Assembly: GCA_009746045.1 (NCBI GenBank)
Contig: RPFO01000104.1
Coordinates: 6,012,395-6,076,394, forward strand
Reading direction: 5' to 3'
DNA: 64,000 nt
Source: Mesostigma viride
Taxonomy: Eukaryota; Streptophyta; Mesostigmatophyceae; Mesostigmatales; Mesostigmataceae
Below the pieces are notes generated by a model. The model worked only from the letters and a program-made list of their open reading frames with translations, made no database searches and was not told where the DNA came from. Numbering within the stretch: position 1 is the stretch's first letter; each line of letters begins with the position of its first letter. Shown one piece after another: positions 52,591-63,885 of the stretch. A program made the position numbers and the translations under genes.

Positions 52591-52921
52591 GTAGGAAAAC
52601 ACCCGGGGCACTGGAGAACCGCAGCTATCTGTCCCAAGGCTGGACAGCTGGAGCCACATTCTAACAAACAGTGCCCGGCATCGTCGAACCCGTGCAAAAC
52701 AAGCTGATGCGGTTCAGCAGGGGAGGGACCGTACCACGTGACCCCGAAGAGAGCCGCCCTGACTAAACCCGATGCTGGGCCTGGAGGGCCGGATGCACGA
52801 CGCCACCCGGGAAACTGGACCGTGACACCCAACGGCCCGGAAGGGCCTCGAAGTACAGCTCAGGGTCCGGTAGGGGCAGGGACGGCAGCGGGCTCTCAGC
52901 CGGAGGGGTAGGCTCTGACAT
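52527..52921 (-). pseudogene. 5' part of the extra downstream ORF
   Basis: An ATG at 52,921 starts SEPTPPAESPLPSLPLPDP and LYFEALPGRW. The frame then shifts to PASGLVRAALFGVTWYG and HGFDDAGHCLLECGSSCPALGQIA before another shift into the long ORF. It is probably the N-terminus of the same protein, broken by indels or containing an intron. Confidence 0.4.
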
Positions 52922-53046
52922 GACGGCTGCGGAGGGGAGGGGACAACCAACCACCCGTCGACAGCAGACATAACATAAGAGAGGAGAAGGCCTACAACTA
53001 GAGCTTGTGCAGGGTTTTATATTCCTGCAGCAGGCGACTACACCCA

Positions 53047-53262
53047 TCTAGCTCACTCTCCGTATACCAACCTTATCTACTTCACTACGAGCATACATCC
53101 ACTTCACTTTATACTGACGCTGGGTACCGCGGCCCTTTTTGATATCTCTATGGGCCACGATGCTTTCTACTTCGTCTTCTACTTCCCCAGTGTCAGGGTT
53201 ATGCTCTAAAGGGGCAGGCGCTAGCTCTCTACGCGAACGTACTAGGGTGGTACAGTTTCAGC
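53047..53262 (-). pseudogene. Chromodomain at the gypsy integrase C-terminus
   Basis: In a frame offset from the main pol ORF, the minus strand reads SQLKLYHPSTF, a stop, then EDEVESIVAHRDIKKGRG and QYKVKWMYARSEVDKV before a stop at 53,047. VESIV.HR and Y.VKW are the core chromodomain motifs. This marks the element as a chromovirus, whose chromodomain targets integration to modified histones. It ends early, lacking the usual TWEP segment. Confidence 0.75.
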
Positions 53263-56068
53263 TGGCTCCTATGGAAGGTGTTTGAATGTGTCTGCCAAGA
53301 GGTAGGGATATCGACTTTATATAGAAATTTCCTACTCTAGACAACACATGGAAGGGTCCTAAGAAGGCGGGCCTAAGTTTGACCTTAAGTTCTGCTTCAA
53401 ACTTATGAGCAAAACGGCCAACACGGGGGCCTTCTACTAATACTAGATCTCCTATTTCTATCTCAGGTGCTCTTCTATCTAAGGAGGCACGCAACCTAGC
53501 AAGGTACTTAGACTGAGCTTTTTGGTACCCTGAGATCGCGTGGTCATGAGCAGTTTTCATTCTATCTAGTAAGGACTGTACACCTTCTACAGTATCTCGG
53601 GACACATCATCCTTGTCCCGTAGAGGACTAGCTAAGAGAGAGGTAGGGGTAAGGGGCTGTCTACCAGTATCTAAGAAGAAGGGCGTATATCCATGCGCAG
53701 CTTGGGGACAATTGTTGAGGGAGAACTCTACCAAACATAAATAATCCTCCCAATCACTACCCGAGCCATTAACATAGTGCCTAAGCGCTTCTTCTACTAC
53801 CCTATTAAGACGCTCTACTAAATGAGAGGAGGAGGAGTGGTAGGCAGTACCGTAGGTAACCTTGGTACCGATGGCAGCGAAAAACTGCTGCCAAAAATCT
53901 GAGGTAAATAATTTATCCTTATCACTAATAAACTGCCTACTCAATCCATGATATCTGTATACATTATTGAGGTATAGGCGTGCGCAATCACGTGCTGTGA
54001 GTTCTAAAGGACACGGCACAAGATGGCACATACGAGTAAAACGATCTATGAACACAAGGATTTGGGCATTGCCCCTATCATTCTTTCTAAAAGGTCCTAC
54101 AAAATCCATCATGATAGAATCCCAAGGCATGATGGGGTCAGGCAAGGTCCTAGGTTCTGCTATCTGTCCTACATTATTGGGTTTCATTTCCTGGCAAGAT
54201 TGACAAGTTCTAACATACTCATCTACATCCTTATAAAGGGAAGGCCAGTAATAAGAGCGGGCTACTAGGTCCCGTACCCGTTTACCACCCTGATGAGCAG
54301 CTAAGTCATGCAACTCAAAGAGCAAGGAGGAGCGACAGATAGGAGGGACATACAGGCGCCATTGAGGGGGAGAATCTGCTATCTGCACATATAAAAACCC
54401 ACCTACAAATTTACAAGGGTGCTTGCCTAATTGTTGGGGATGTGCAGCAATGGCAGCTAATGCTTCCGGCTCAGTGGCCGTAAATCTACTAATAAGGCGT
54501 TCAAGATCAGAGGTAGGCATCGCTACAGAGGTATCCAGAACAGGTTTAAAGAGATCTCCTACCGCCTTGCCAAAGAGAAGGGGAGGTCCTAGAGGGACTA
54601 CGTTTTCATAAGACTTTCCTGACCTAGTCGCTATATGGCTAAGCGGTATAGAAATTTTATTTTTCCCCTCCCCCCCCACCGAGGCCACGGGAAGGGCCTC
54701 ACACGGGAGAGAGAGTCCTACGTGAGAAAGGAGATCAGGCATGCGAACAGCTGTATGAAAGAGGTAGGCATAGGATTCATCATCAGGTAGTTCACCATAA
54801 GGGGTTACACCCATAGTAGTAGGAACTAGAGTAGTATTGAGAACATCAAGGTCCTCGAAAAAGGAATAGTCTGCACGACGAGAGAGTGCATCTGGTACTA
54901 TGTTATCTACACCCTTGACATACTGAAGTTTAAAAGGGGAAAACTGTGCTAAAAATTCCATCCAGCGCGCTTGCCGAGGGGTAAGGTTGGGTTGGGAGAG
55001 AAGATGGGTAAGGGGACGATGATCCGTTTGGATAACTAACCTATAAGGATCTAGCTCACAGGGTTCATTCAGGCAGACATCAAATTGAGCACCTTTAAGA
55101 AAGTGCTGCCACGCGTGGCAACAATACACCACAGCTAAGAGTTCCTGCTGGTGTACGGGATAGTTACGCTCCGCAGGGAGCATTGTCCTAGAGATATACT
55201 CAATTGGCTGTAAGCCCTGACCCTGATCCTGGAGAAGGACACCACCTATAGCTACTTTACTAGCATCTGTAGCCACAACAAAGGGTTTAGTAGTATCCGG
55301 TAGGATGAGTACAGGAGGGGAAAGGAGTAGGGATTTTAGGCACTGAAAAGCCGACTGACATTCACTACTCCAAACAAAGGGGATATCCTTCTTTAATAAA
55401 TGATTAATAGGGGCTGCTATAGTTGCGAAACGCGGGATAAAACGCCTATAGTAAGAAGCAATTCCTAGAAAACTACGTACACCTTTAACGTCGGTAGGAG
55501 TAGGCCATTCCTGAATTGACTTAGTTTTATCCGGGTCGGTAGCGACCCCGGCATCTGACAGAACGTGCCCTAAAAATGGGACACTCCTACCCGAACGAAC
55601 TTTAGCACGGCGCGCCCACAAAGAATTTTCAGCCATTATTTCTAATACTTTCTTTAAATCACGTAGGTGCGTTTCAAAATCAGGAGAGTAAATAAGAATA
55701 TCATCTAAGTAAGCTTGAGCACAAGAACGGTCATGCTCAGATAAAGAAACAGAGGAGAAGGAAGGATCCTTTAAATCAGAGGACACCTGAGGAAGGTGAG
55801 AATTTCCCATAACAGGTCTAAGCACTTCATTCATTAACATTTGAAAAGAGGCAGGCGAGTTACAGAGTCCCATAGCCGCTACTCTAAACTGGTAATGACC
55901 AAAAGGGGTAGCAAAGGCGGTTTTATGGCAATCCTCAGGAGCTATCCGCAACTGCCAAAAACCATCCGCACAATCCAGTACTGTGAAACAAGTGGAACCT
56001 TTAACCTTATTAAATATATCATCAATACGAGGTAGAGGGTATTTAGACTTCACAGTAATATCATTCAA
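53258..56068 (-). CDS. pol: Gypsy pol: RT, RNase H and integrase
   Basis: An open frame of 936 codons. RT begins NDITVKSKYPLPRIDDIF with DCADGFWQL (first Asp) and AQAYLDDILIYS (YLDD). RNase H has PFVVATDASKVAIGG, YPVHQQELLAV and VIQTDHRPLTHLL. Integrase has the HHCC finger (HDLAAHQGG, CQSCQEMK) and core residues in MMDFVGPF, FISDKDKLF and HLVERLNRVVEE, then a GPF-type C-terminal module (LRPAFLGPFHVLSRVG). A one-base deletion at a C run near 56,135 separates it from protease. Confidence 0.92.
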   Translation of the reverse strand: MNDITVKSKYPLPRIDDIFNKVKGSTCFTVLDCADGFWQLRIAPEDCHKTAFATPFGHYQFRVAAMGLCNSPASFQMLMNEVLRPVMGNSHLPQVSSDLKDPSFSSVSLSEHDRSCAQAYLDDILIYSPDFETHLRDLKKVLEIMAENSLWARRAKVRSGRSVPFLGHVLSDAGVATDPDKTKSIQEWPTPTDVKGVRSFLGIASYYRRFIPRFATIAAPINHLLKKDIPFVWSSECQSAFQCLKSLLLSPPVLILPDTTKPFVVATDASKVAIGGVLLQDQGQGLQPIEYISRTMLPAERNYPVHQQELLAVVYCCHAWQHFLKGAQFDVCLNEPCELDPYRLVIQTDHRPLTHLLSQPNLTPRQARWMEFLAQFSPFKLQYVKGVDNIVPDALSRRADYSFFEDLDVLNTTLVPTTMGVTPYGELPDDESYAYLFHTAVRMPDLLSHVGLSLPCEALPVASVGGEGKNKISIPLSHIATRSGKSYENVVPLGPPLLFGKAVGDLFKPVLDTSVAMPTSDLERLISRFTATEPEALAAIAAHPQQLGKHPCKFVGGFLYVQIADSPPQWRLYVPPICRSSLLFELHDLAAHQGGKRVRDLVARSYYWPSLYKDVDEYVRTCQSCQEMKPNNVGQIAEPRTLPDPIMPWDSIMMDFVGPFRKNDRGNAQILVFIDRFTRMCHLVPCPLELTARDCARLYLNNVYRYHGLSRQFISDKDKLFTSDFWQQFFAAIGTKVTYGTAYHSSSSHLVERLNRVVEEALRHYVNGSGSDWEDYLCLVEFSLNNCPQAAHGYTPFFLDTGRQPLTPTSLLASPLRDKDDVSRDTVEGVQSLLDRMKTAHDHAISGYQKAQSKYLARLRASLDRRAPEIEIGDLVLVEGPRVGRFAHKFEAELKVKLRPAFLGPFHVLSRVGNFYIKSISLPLGRHIQTPSIGAS

Positions 56069-56115
56069 CTTCCTATAATCAGTAACTAGGCGAAACTTGC
56101 CATTTGGCTTAGGAA

Positions 56116-56949
56116 CTAACAGGACACCAGCTGAGTAGGGGAGTTACTAGGCTCTATCAATCCTGCTTCTAATAATGACACTAAAATCTGTTTTAGTTCC
56201 TTTAACTCGGTAGGGCCCATTCTATACATCGGAGAGTGCGTAGGAACTGCACCGTCCTTGATAACTACACGGTGTAAAACAGAACGAGGAGGAGGATAAG
56301 AAGGAGTCTTTTCTTCAAAAACTTTTGAGGAATCTATCACAGCCATGTATCTTACTATTTCATTTTCAGTAAATCCCACTCCTATTGTATCCACTGTGTT
56401 TATATCTATATCCACACTATTATTAGTGATAGGTATCTCCTGTACTTCTAACTGAAGGAACATACATAATAAATATCCATATTCCTTTAATTCAGAACGC
56501 AACTCATCATTGGACATTAATACTTCAGGTATAGGTCTTACAGGAGGATCAACAGGTGTAGGAGGAGTAATATCTACCAAGGATAAATTTTCCAATCTAT
56601 AATGACGTTCCGGTACCCAGTAAGAGCTATCTGGAAACCAAATGACCATGGTATCATAATTAATAGTAATCTTATTATCCTGGTGCCAATCTAATCCTAG
56701 TAATACATCAGCGGTAGTGATAGGGCCTATAGTGGCCGTCAGGTTGACAGTACGTCCTTGTATAACCATGGGAAGGGACACCGTACCCGGGGAATGACTG
56801 GTGCGACCATCAGCATAATGAACAGTGACGGGTTTGGTGTGAGGGGTAGGGACTAGTCCTAAACGCCTAACTAGGGCCTCGCTCACAAAGGAGCTAGCCG
56901 CACCGCTATCTACCAACACAGAGACATTCAAGAGTTCATCAGCATGCAA
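56116..56949 (-). pseudogene. Gypsy protease and start of RT
   Basis: The frame holds VSVLVDSGAASSFVS (DSGA active site) and ADVLLGLDWHQDNKI (second motif). It ends with EAGLIEPSNSP, the start of RT, before the frameshift. The frame opens upstream without an ATG. It follows gag after an additional frame change near 56,950, compatible with loss of 4 bp in a GCATGC repeat. Confidence 0.85.
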
Positions 56950-57105
56950 GAAGGGTCTACAACAGTGTGAGGGACGGTTAAACCACCATTCAAGAACATA
57001 AGAGGACGCACACGTAGTGGTAGGGAAGATTCAGCTCCTACAGAGGTTATAAAAACAGGCAGGCAAAAATTTTTATCTGGGGTACTATCTAAGGACCTGT
57101 CCAGG

Positions 57106-58858
57106 TTACCCCCGGCTGACAGGCCTACTGTTCCCCCTCCCCCCCAAATCCATAGGAACTAACCCCGAAGAAGACCCTGGCGAAAAAGCCACTGCTGGAG
57201 GGTCACGAGGGAGCGAAGAGGGTGCGGGAGCCTGATTATCATAGGGGAACCCTGGGGGTCCTGCCTGCACAGCATTCAGCCTACTAGGGGTAGCTGAGGG
57301 AATGCGTCCTGAAGTAGGACGAATAGGAGCACGCTGAGGGGTACGAGGAGGGCGAGCGTCGGGATGAGGGGGAGCACCCGAAAGGAACTTGGGGCACTCA
57401 CGTTTAAGATGACCTACTTCCTTACAATGATAGCATGTGATATGAGAGACATCAAGGGCTGAAAGGTCAGTAACACAGATATCTAATTCTTCTACATAGG
57501 AGTTCTCCTCCTCAGGGGTAAGGATAATATTATTAATACGGGAACGGGTAGGAAGAGAAGGGGTGGTGAAGAAATCTGCTACACGCAAGAGATGCTGGCG
57601 CACATGCTTGAGGGGCAGATCAGTAAAACGGTAGGCAGAGAACTGGCGCTTGACTTCACGTAATAAGGGTCTACTGAGGCCTTGGAGGAAGCGAGCACGT
57701 ACTTCTGCACCCGACAAATCCCTAATTCGTACCATCTGAGCATCAAACTCTTTCATATACTCCTTAAATGATTTAGTACCCTGCTGCAAGGTACCAAAGG
57801 CTAATCTATCCTGCCAATCTGAATCAGGAGGGACTAAATGGTTCTCTAAACGCTTAAACAATTCTGCTACAGAGTTAGGGTAGGCATGAGAGGCCAAAGA
57901 CTCACACTGAATGAGGTTAGCAAGCTCAGGAGTAATACAGGTTGTAAGATAGTGAGGAACTAATACAGCATCAGAGAGACGCCATCTATTATGATTCTGC
58001 CACGACTCTGTGTTCTGGGTAAGCAACATAATAAAGGTGAAAAACTGTTGAGGGGTAGACTTGACATCCAGCTTGGGAAGGTTAGCAAAGAGGGGAAGAG
58101 CAGGGGGCTTAGGGGGATTAGAAGAGTCAGTTTTTCCCATAGGGCCACTATCTTCCACTGCTACATAAGCGGGATAGAAGGAAGGAAGAGGAAAAGTCTT
58201 GGGTAGGGGTCTAGAAGGGGCCACCGTTTCAGGCTGGTGCCCATAAGAGAAGGGGACAGTATATTGCTCACGAAGAGAGGAATAGGCAAAATGATCATAA
58301 TTTCTATCATCTAGGGGCATGGTGCTGAAATCACTATTAACTTCTAAATCAGCCACACGGGTAGGGACCTGGGCTGCCTCATAGGCCGTCTCAGGGTAGG
58401 ACCAGGAAGCAGGTGGGTAAAAGGGAACTGCACTAGGGCGCCCAGAAGGACCGACAGGGGCAGAGGCACGACCCGTGTTAAAAGCAGGCATGGAAGGCAC
58501 AGGGTGGGAAGGAGGCCTAGCAACATTGTTAGTTAGTGAGGACCTGCTGGGGGTTGAGCCAAGGTTGCAGGAGGGGCAGGGGCCTGGTTCAGGGTAAGGG
58601 AAGGGTCATCACTAAATCTGACTGCATACGTTGACGTTGTTCATAGGTAGGAGGGGTAAGTGAGGGACGACGGCGACCACCAGCAACAGGAGAAGGAGGT
58701 GAGGTACGAAGATTACCTTGAGGAGTGAGATGGTGCACCGTTTCAAGTGAGTCCCGTCGGTTACCACGATTGTTGTTATGGTTGTTAGTATTATTATTAT
58801 TACTCATAGTAGGAGTATTGGTAGGTATAGGCGACATGTTACCACCCACTGGATCCAT
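57106..58858 (-). CDS. gag: Gypsy gag with one frameshift
   Basis: The ATG at 58,858 starts DPVGGNMSPIPTNTP and an Asn-rich tract. A one-base shift near 58,600 (at LPLP) leads to the main frame, which contains the capsid-like LPKLDVKSTPQQFFTFIMLL, VAELFKRLENHLVPPDSDW, FKEYMKEFDAQMVRIRDL and the zinc knuckle CYHCKEVGHLKREC. It stops at 57,106. Protease is reached in a different frame. Confidence 0.85.
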
Positions 58859-58982
58859 TTTTAATTAAGTAAATGATTAGGAATCTAACTGAAAGCAACA
58901 AGGATAAAGGACAAGGCCTAATTTAAGGCAAGGAAAGAAAAGAAAAAGCTTTTAATGGCTTAAAAGAAGGAAACAATTTAAA

Positions 58983-59375
58983 TCAATCCTTTTTAACAAC
59001 AGTAATGGATAGGGAACCGAATTCTAAGGTGAGAGGAGTATCTAAGCTAGATGAGGATGCAGCCCGCTTAGGGGGAGACGAAGGAGGGGTAGCAAAATCT
59101 AGAGCTTCTACAGGAGGGCGACCGTGAGGAGTAGAACGTACGTGTAGGCCTAGATCTGATACACTATGGTCTATAAGGAATTGTTGAGCTTCCTCGAAGG
59201 TAACAAATTTCTTATACCTAATTACATTATATGTACGATTTTGCACTATCTTCCTAGCATCTGACCAAGAGAGGAAAATGGCTGACCATTGAGGGGTAAT
59301 AACTACGTAATATTTAGCTAAGCTATTATCACTAGATGAATGGGAAGGCGCAGTAAAAACACGACGTTGACTCAT
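58983..59375 (-). CDS. Small ORF before gag with a viroplasmin/RNase H1 N-domain-like fold
   Basis: An ATG-initiated, 130-codon frame 124 bp upstream of gag. Residues about 20-75 read KYYVVITPQWSAIFLSWSDA, then RKIVQNRTYNVIRYKKF and FEEAQQFL. This closely follows the Cauli_VI / RNase H1 hybrid-binding pattern (yYvV..G...gIy.sW.e....V......kyKkF.t.eEA..fl). Such domains bind RNA-DNA hybrids. The C-terminal part is Ser/Pro-rich. A separate ORF of this kind ahead of gag is unusual for gypsy elements. Confidence 0.65.
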   Translation of the reverse strand: MSQRRVFTAPSHSSSDNSLAKYYVVITPQWSAIFLSWSDARKIVQNRTYNVIRYKKFVTFEEAQQFLIDHSVSDLGLHVRSTPHGRPPVEALDFATPPSSPPKRAASSSSLDTPLTLEFGSLSITVVKKD

Positions 59376-59463
59376 GGTAACTCACCTGGTGGGTCTTGTG
59401 ACGTCACGCTAGAAGAGGAAGGGGTAGGCGACTTATCTGGGCGATCTGGATCATCGAAAGCAG

Positions 59464-62400
59464 CACATCACCTAAAATCGGTCCGTCCGGTTACATGAGA
59501 TCCTGGGAATTTTGGCGCGAACGCGTCGCGTTGAGGACGACGGGACCAGAAAAATTCCACCTCGCATGGCTGTCGACCCTATGTCCGCCGGAATATCAGT
59601 CAAAAGTCAATTATGCATGTTAAGTCGCTGCGATGGATGCAAACGACGCGTAAACTCTCCTGCTTTGCGATGATGCATGGTAGATATTATTCGCGTATGT
59701 TCATGCGTCAAAATAATTCGCAAACTGAGACGCTGATTTTTTGTGTCGGCCAGATCTGGAATTGGCAGCGAAAATGCATGTTTATTAATTGTGGGGGAAA
59801 CTTTTTTGTTGGAAGCTCACAATTCCCAAAAGGTGGAATCCGAATGGGCTTCAAGTCTACTTTCACGAGCGCTAATCAGTTTTTCGAGAAACGAATCACA
59901 TTTTCCAGGCTGTCGCATTACCTGCCGGCAGGTCAGATTTTGCTGTTTTCAGTGACGTTTACGACCGTCCTTGCTTGATGCGTTTCTTCCTTTTTTTCGG
60001 CTCACGGCATGGCGGGGCTTGTTCCAACATGCCTGCGGAGGTGTAAGCTGTGTAGCCATGATTTAAAAGTCACATATTGCTCTCGCGCCACCATCTGTTA
60101 CTGCTCGACACTGCAAGAAACACTGGTTGCCTGCTCGCAACGCAAGCACAAGCACGACAACGGTGCCCTAATCCACATCCAGGCGTGTATTTCCGAGAAA
60201 AACTTCAGGCTTTTGTCGCGGCATACCTTCGGTGTTCCAAGCCGTTCACCGCTCCCCGAAATAGTCTTATGACTCGCTTTTATAGCATTGTGGGTTCGCG
60301 TCCGCCATCTCCGCCGGGTGCTGAAACGAGATGTTCGCGCTGAACCTGGACTGCAAGGTCGCCCGATACCGGTTAGCTGTACGTATTTAGCAAGCTCTGG
60401 ATGATATTGTCATGGTTTTGGTGCAGGAAGGTGCTGTGGGGGGGTCTATCTCACCTCTTTACCTAGCTTTCCTCCTCCTAGCTTGACAGCTAAGTTTGCA
60501 TCAGGAAGTCATGCTTGTTGACAAAGCTCGATGGATATAAACCTTGGGATGTGATGTGAAGGTGTTAGCATGCTTGCTTGAAGAATTGAATGCGTATTTG
60601 TGCAAGCCATGGACATTTTTTATTAAGGGCAGTAGGTAGCAGCCACGTTCTTATTCAATTGTGTCAGGACGTCTATGTTGCCTTTACTGCACTCTGTCCT
60701 AGAGGAGTTTGATGCCACTGTAGATGACTATGACCAGTGGGGTGGTGAGGATGGGCCGGTGTGCTGGGGTGAGCCTGAAGGGCACCTTGGATCACGTGAC
60801 CCTTAGGCAATCATGCCAGGCTGTGCAGTTTATGGCTTGTGATGTATGGATGCAGCGGGTGAGGGAGGTTGTCGTTGCCGTGGCCTGTGTTAGTGAACTC
60901 TATCATCTTTTAACTTACCCAAAGCCCCCCTAGACCTAAACTGCCTCGCCTTCTTTGAGGGGTTGCCTTCTTTGAGGAGTGCCATGTCTTGAAAGGTTTG
61001 TTGGGGCCCTGGCATTTCAGAGTTGGTTGAGGTGGAGAGGGGTGGCACACTGCTAGGTGATGGCAGGGCCATCCATGTGATGCACCTTACGTTGGGATGG
61101 GGACCATGCATTTGTTCTTGTTGCTAGCATGGGCAGGGTGAGCGGCTGGGAGTAAGGTGTAAGTGCTACTTGCGCCACTGTCCGAAAGGGGAGCTCCATG
61201 CGGTGGGCAAACAGCGTTGCAAGCGTACACTTAACACAAATGTGGTCTGATGCACTCAGCTGACCTGCCATTTCTCTTGATGCACCAAACCACACTAAAG
61301 GCTTGATATAGCCGGTAGGAAATGCATGTGCATGCAGTGTCAAAAGCAGAGAGGGACATTGTTAGCACATGAGTGTGATTGTAAACCGATGAGTGTGAGC
61401 CTCCCCGTGCCATCTTATGCATTTTACACCTATTTTTGGCAATCCCCCATCATGCCGCAGTTATGCACCGCCTATGCAAGGGGGATGAATAGACAGTTAT
61501 AGGTGTGTTGAGGGATGAGATAAGGGTAAACATGAGGAGCCATGCAGGCTAAAACGGAAGGGCGATGTCAACAGTGTGTTTGCCCAGATTTTGATGTCAG
61601 GAGGGGCTGAAAGATCAGTGGCCACGATAAACCTAGGTGGATTACATGAGAGATGACACGACCATGAGAGGGTGGTAGATGAGTTCAACTGAGAAGAGCT
61701 AGCATTACATGCACAGATTCCTAATGACCTATGGACTGTCCAAGGGTTGGAGTTCAGTGCACGTTCCAAAGACTATGATGAGCATGACGATGATGGCAAG
61801 GGGGCGGGGGGGCGCAATTAGGACAGGCACTGATGCAGAATTATGTTGTACAGCAGCTAGGTGCTGAGCTCAATTGAATAGCAGCCCAAGCCACTGCTGT
61901 CCTTGATTGCGCTTTGTATTTCCATGTAGCAGAGAGGCACCTGGCAGATATATATTTGGATTAGCTGCTATAAGACACGCACAGCAGGGGTGCCCAGCAG
62001 AGTGGGCCAAGTACTGCAAAGGAGATTGTGTGTGCTGCCGAGCGGGGCCCGTTTAGAAAAGAGACTGGTCAGCCGACAGGCACGACTGGTCAGCCAAGCT
62101 CCCCTTCTTGAGGCTTGTAGGCACTATGGTGCTTGTTCCGAATGCCAGCATCTACTGTGATTGATGGTGATTTTGTCCCTTGATGATCGCTTTTTTAGTC
62201 TGTGTTGGCTAATGTATCCAGCCCCAGTGGCATGTATATGAATCCCATGACAGCCATGACGATAATTGAGTGAAGAATGCAAAGTTTTCCAAGACAATGG
62301 CGCAGAATATGGAGTATTTTTGCAAAAATCGCTCTATTTCTGCTTGCATCCGTCACTTTTAGTGGGCCGGCAGTGGTCCTAATATGTCCAACTTGTGTTC

Positions 62401-62861
62401 TAGTGTAAATTCAAGTATTGTGCTATTAATGTGACGAATTCTGGCATGATTGGGCCGCATATGTGCTGGCAGGGGCTTCATAAGTTTGAAAATAATGCAC
62501 TAAAACGGTGTTTTGGCTCATGTATGCCAGAATTATAGCACATAGTTTGGTCCTACATTGCATACTTAAGGGTGGTTTTTGTATTTGGATATAAATTAAT
62601 AAGCATGACCATTTCCAGCTGAATTGGACTACATTTACTACTTGTGTGTGGCTGCTATGCCTCCTTATGCCTGGAAAACATCGTTTTTTGCACTTTTCCA
62701 CGTCACGGTTTGATGCTAAAAATAGGTCAGTTGGCCCCCCAATTTATGTGATGTGAACAGGGTCCTAGGGGGACCTTAAGTCCAGAAAGGCACCCCGATC
62801 TGACTATATGTGTGGGAGATATGACCCCATGTAACAAAAAAGGCCGTTTTTAGGTGATGTG
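59464..62861. mobile_element. TIR-bounded 3.4 kb insertion in the gypsy leader
   Basis: The inverted ends CACATCACCTAAAA (left) and TTTTAGGTGATGTG (right) extend imperfectly to GTTACATG. I find no clear target duplication (..AAGCAG and GAATGA.. flank it). The interior has no recognisable transposase. Scattered short frames (60,009-60,272 plus; 61,053-61,343 minus) show no motif. It is probably a non-autonomous DNA transposon of unassigned superfamily. Confidence 0.5.
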
Positions 62862-63307
62862 GAATGAGGGCGGAATTGTCCAGCTCTCGTCCTAAGTCAG
62901 CGACCGAATAGTCCAGCGCTCGTCCTAACACAGCGACCCGTATCTGTGCGGGTGCGGCCGTCTAATAAAACAGCAGCACAAGGAAAAAGGTGTAGGTACT
63001 GCTACGCTAATCGTCTCCGAACAGTAATACTCCCCTATCTACGACAGGAAACAACCGTAAGCAGGAAAACAAGGCGAAAGACAGGCTATCTACGCAAGGA
63101 TTTATCCGCGGCGAGCAGGTCTAGCATCTAGGTAGAGCGTGTCCCGAACCGGGCAGCACGACTCTCCCAGCTTGAAGGCGACCCGCCCATTACCTATCAA
63201 GGAAGTGTCGTCTTCGTATCCCTGGACGCGGAAGGGGTCTTGTAAAGGCGTATGTGGCAAGGGACCGTCGTCTCGTTCTCTACCTACGAAAGTTCCTCCG
63301 GAACCAT
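62862..63307 (-). other. Gypsy 5' leader with a short tandem repeat
   Basis: GTCCAGCTCTCGTCCTAA and GTCCAGCGCTCGTCCTAA are about 33 bp apart at 62,878-62,945. The remainder is non-coding leader adjoining the 5' LTR. The primer-site-like sequence lies at 63,290-63,306 on the minus strand. Confidence 0.5.
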
Positions 63308-63885
63308 TGTTACGTCTTGGATATCTACCTCCACCTCTACCTCTAATGGGCCTGATACTACCTAAACTGCATGGTCAGGCCTCCTCTACTCAAACCTCTG
63401 GCGAAAGACGAACGTGACGGAGCTGATCTCAATGCATTAACATATGTGTTACTATAATACGCCATACAACCATTTACCAAAACCCGTTTACTCCAGGAAT
63501 AGAGGAAGGAAACACAACTACACTGCCGTGACCCAAGCCTAAATGTGTTAATTCATTTAACACACGCCGAGTGCACACACGAGGGGTAGAGCGTGCATAA
63601 ATGGTCACCAACGGTCCAACACGCTCGGGCCGACATGGCCCTCGCCTACAGATGCACGCTGGTCCACTACATCTACAGATGCACGCTGGTCCACTACATT
63701 ACCAAAGGATCAGGACCACTAGTAAAGTACGCGGCGCGGTGCCCCAAAGGCACCCAATGTACCACGGTACTGTTACGAGGACAATAGTAGTGTCCCGGTA
63801 GGAGCTACACGTAAACCTAGGGACAACCGAGGCAAAAGACCTAATTTACGTCCGTAACTACAACGAATTGTTACGCGACGTAACA
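63308..63885 (-). repeat. Gypsy 5' LTR
   Basis: A 578 bp copy, upstream in element sense, followed by the target duplication CTGCG. The last 110 bp of the window (63,891-64,000) hold no feature I can support. Confidence 0.93.

Larger units (their letters stand above)
49661..63885 (-). mobile_element. Ty3/gypsy chromovirus, 14.2 kb
   Basis: LTRs at 49,661-50,231 and 63,308-63,885 share ends TGTTACGTC..GACGTAACA, and the flanks carry CTGCG (49,656-49,660 and 63,886-63,890). The minus-strand gene order is a small ORF, gag, protease, RT, RNase H, integrase with chromodomain, then a large extra ORF before the 3' LTR. The PPT-like GTGGGGGGGAGG lies inside the 3' LTR and a TGGTTCCGGAGG primer-site-like sequence lies one base inside the 5' LTR. 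Several frameshifts make this copy defective. Confidence 0.93.

Noticed and set aside
59613-60343. Plus-strand frames inside the gypsy leader insertion
   Set aside because: No start context, domain or codon pattern; typical chance frames in non-coding DNA.
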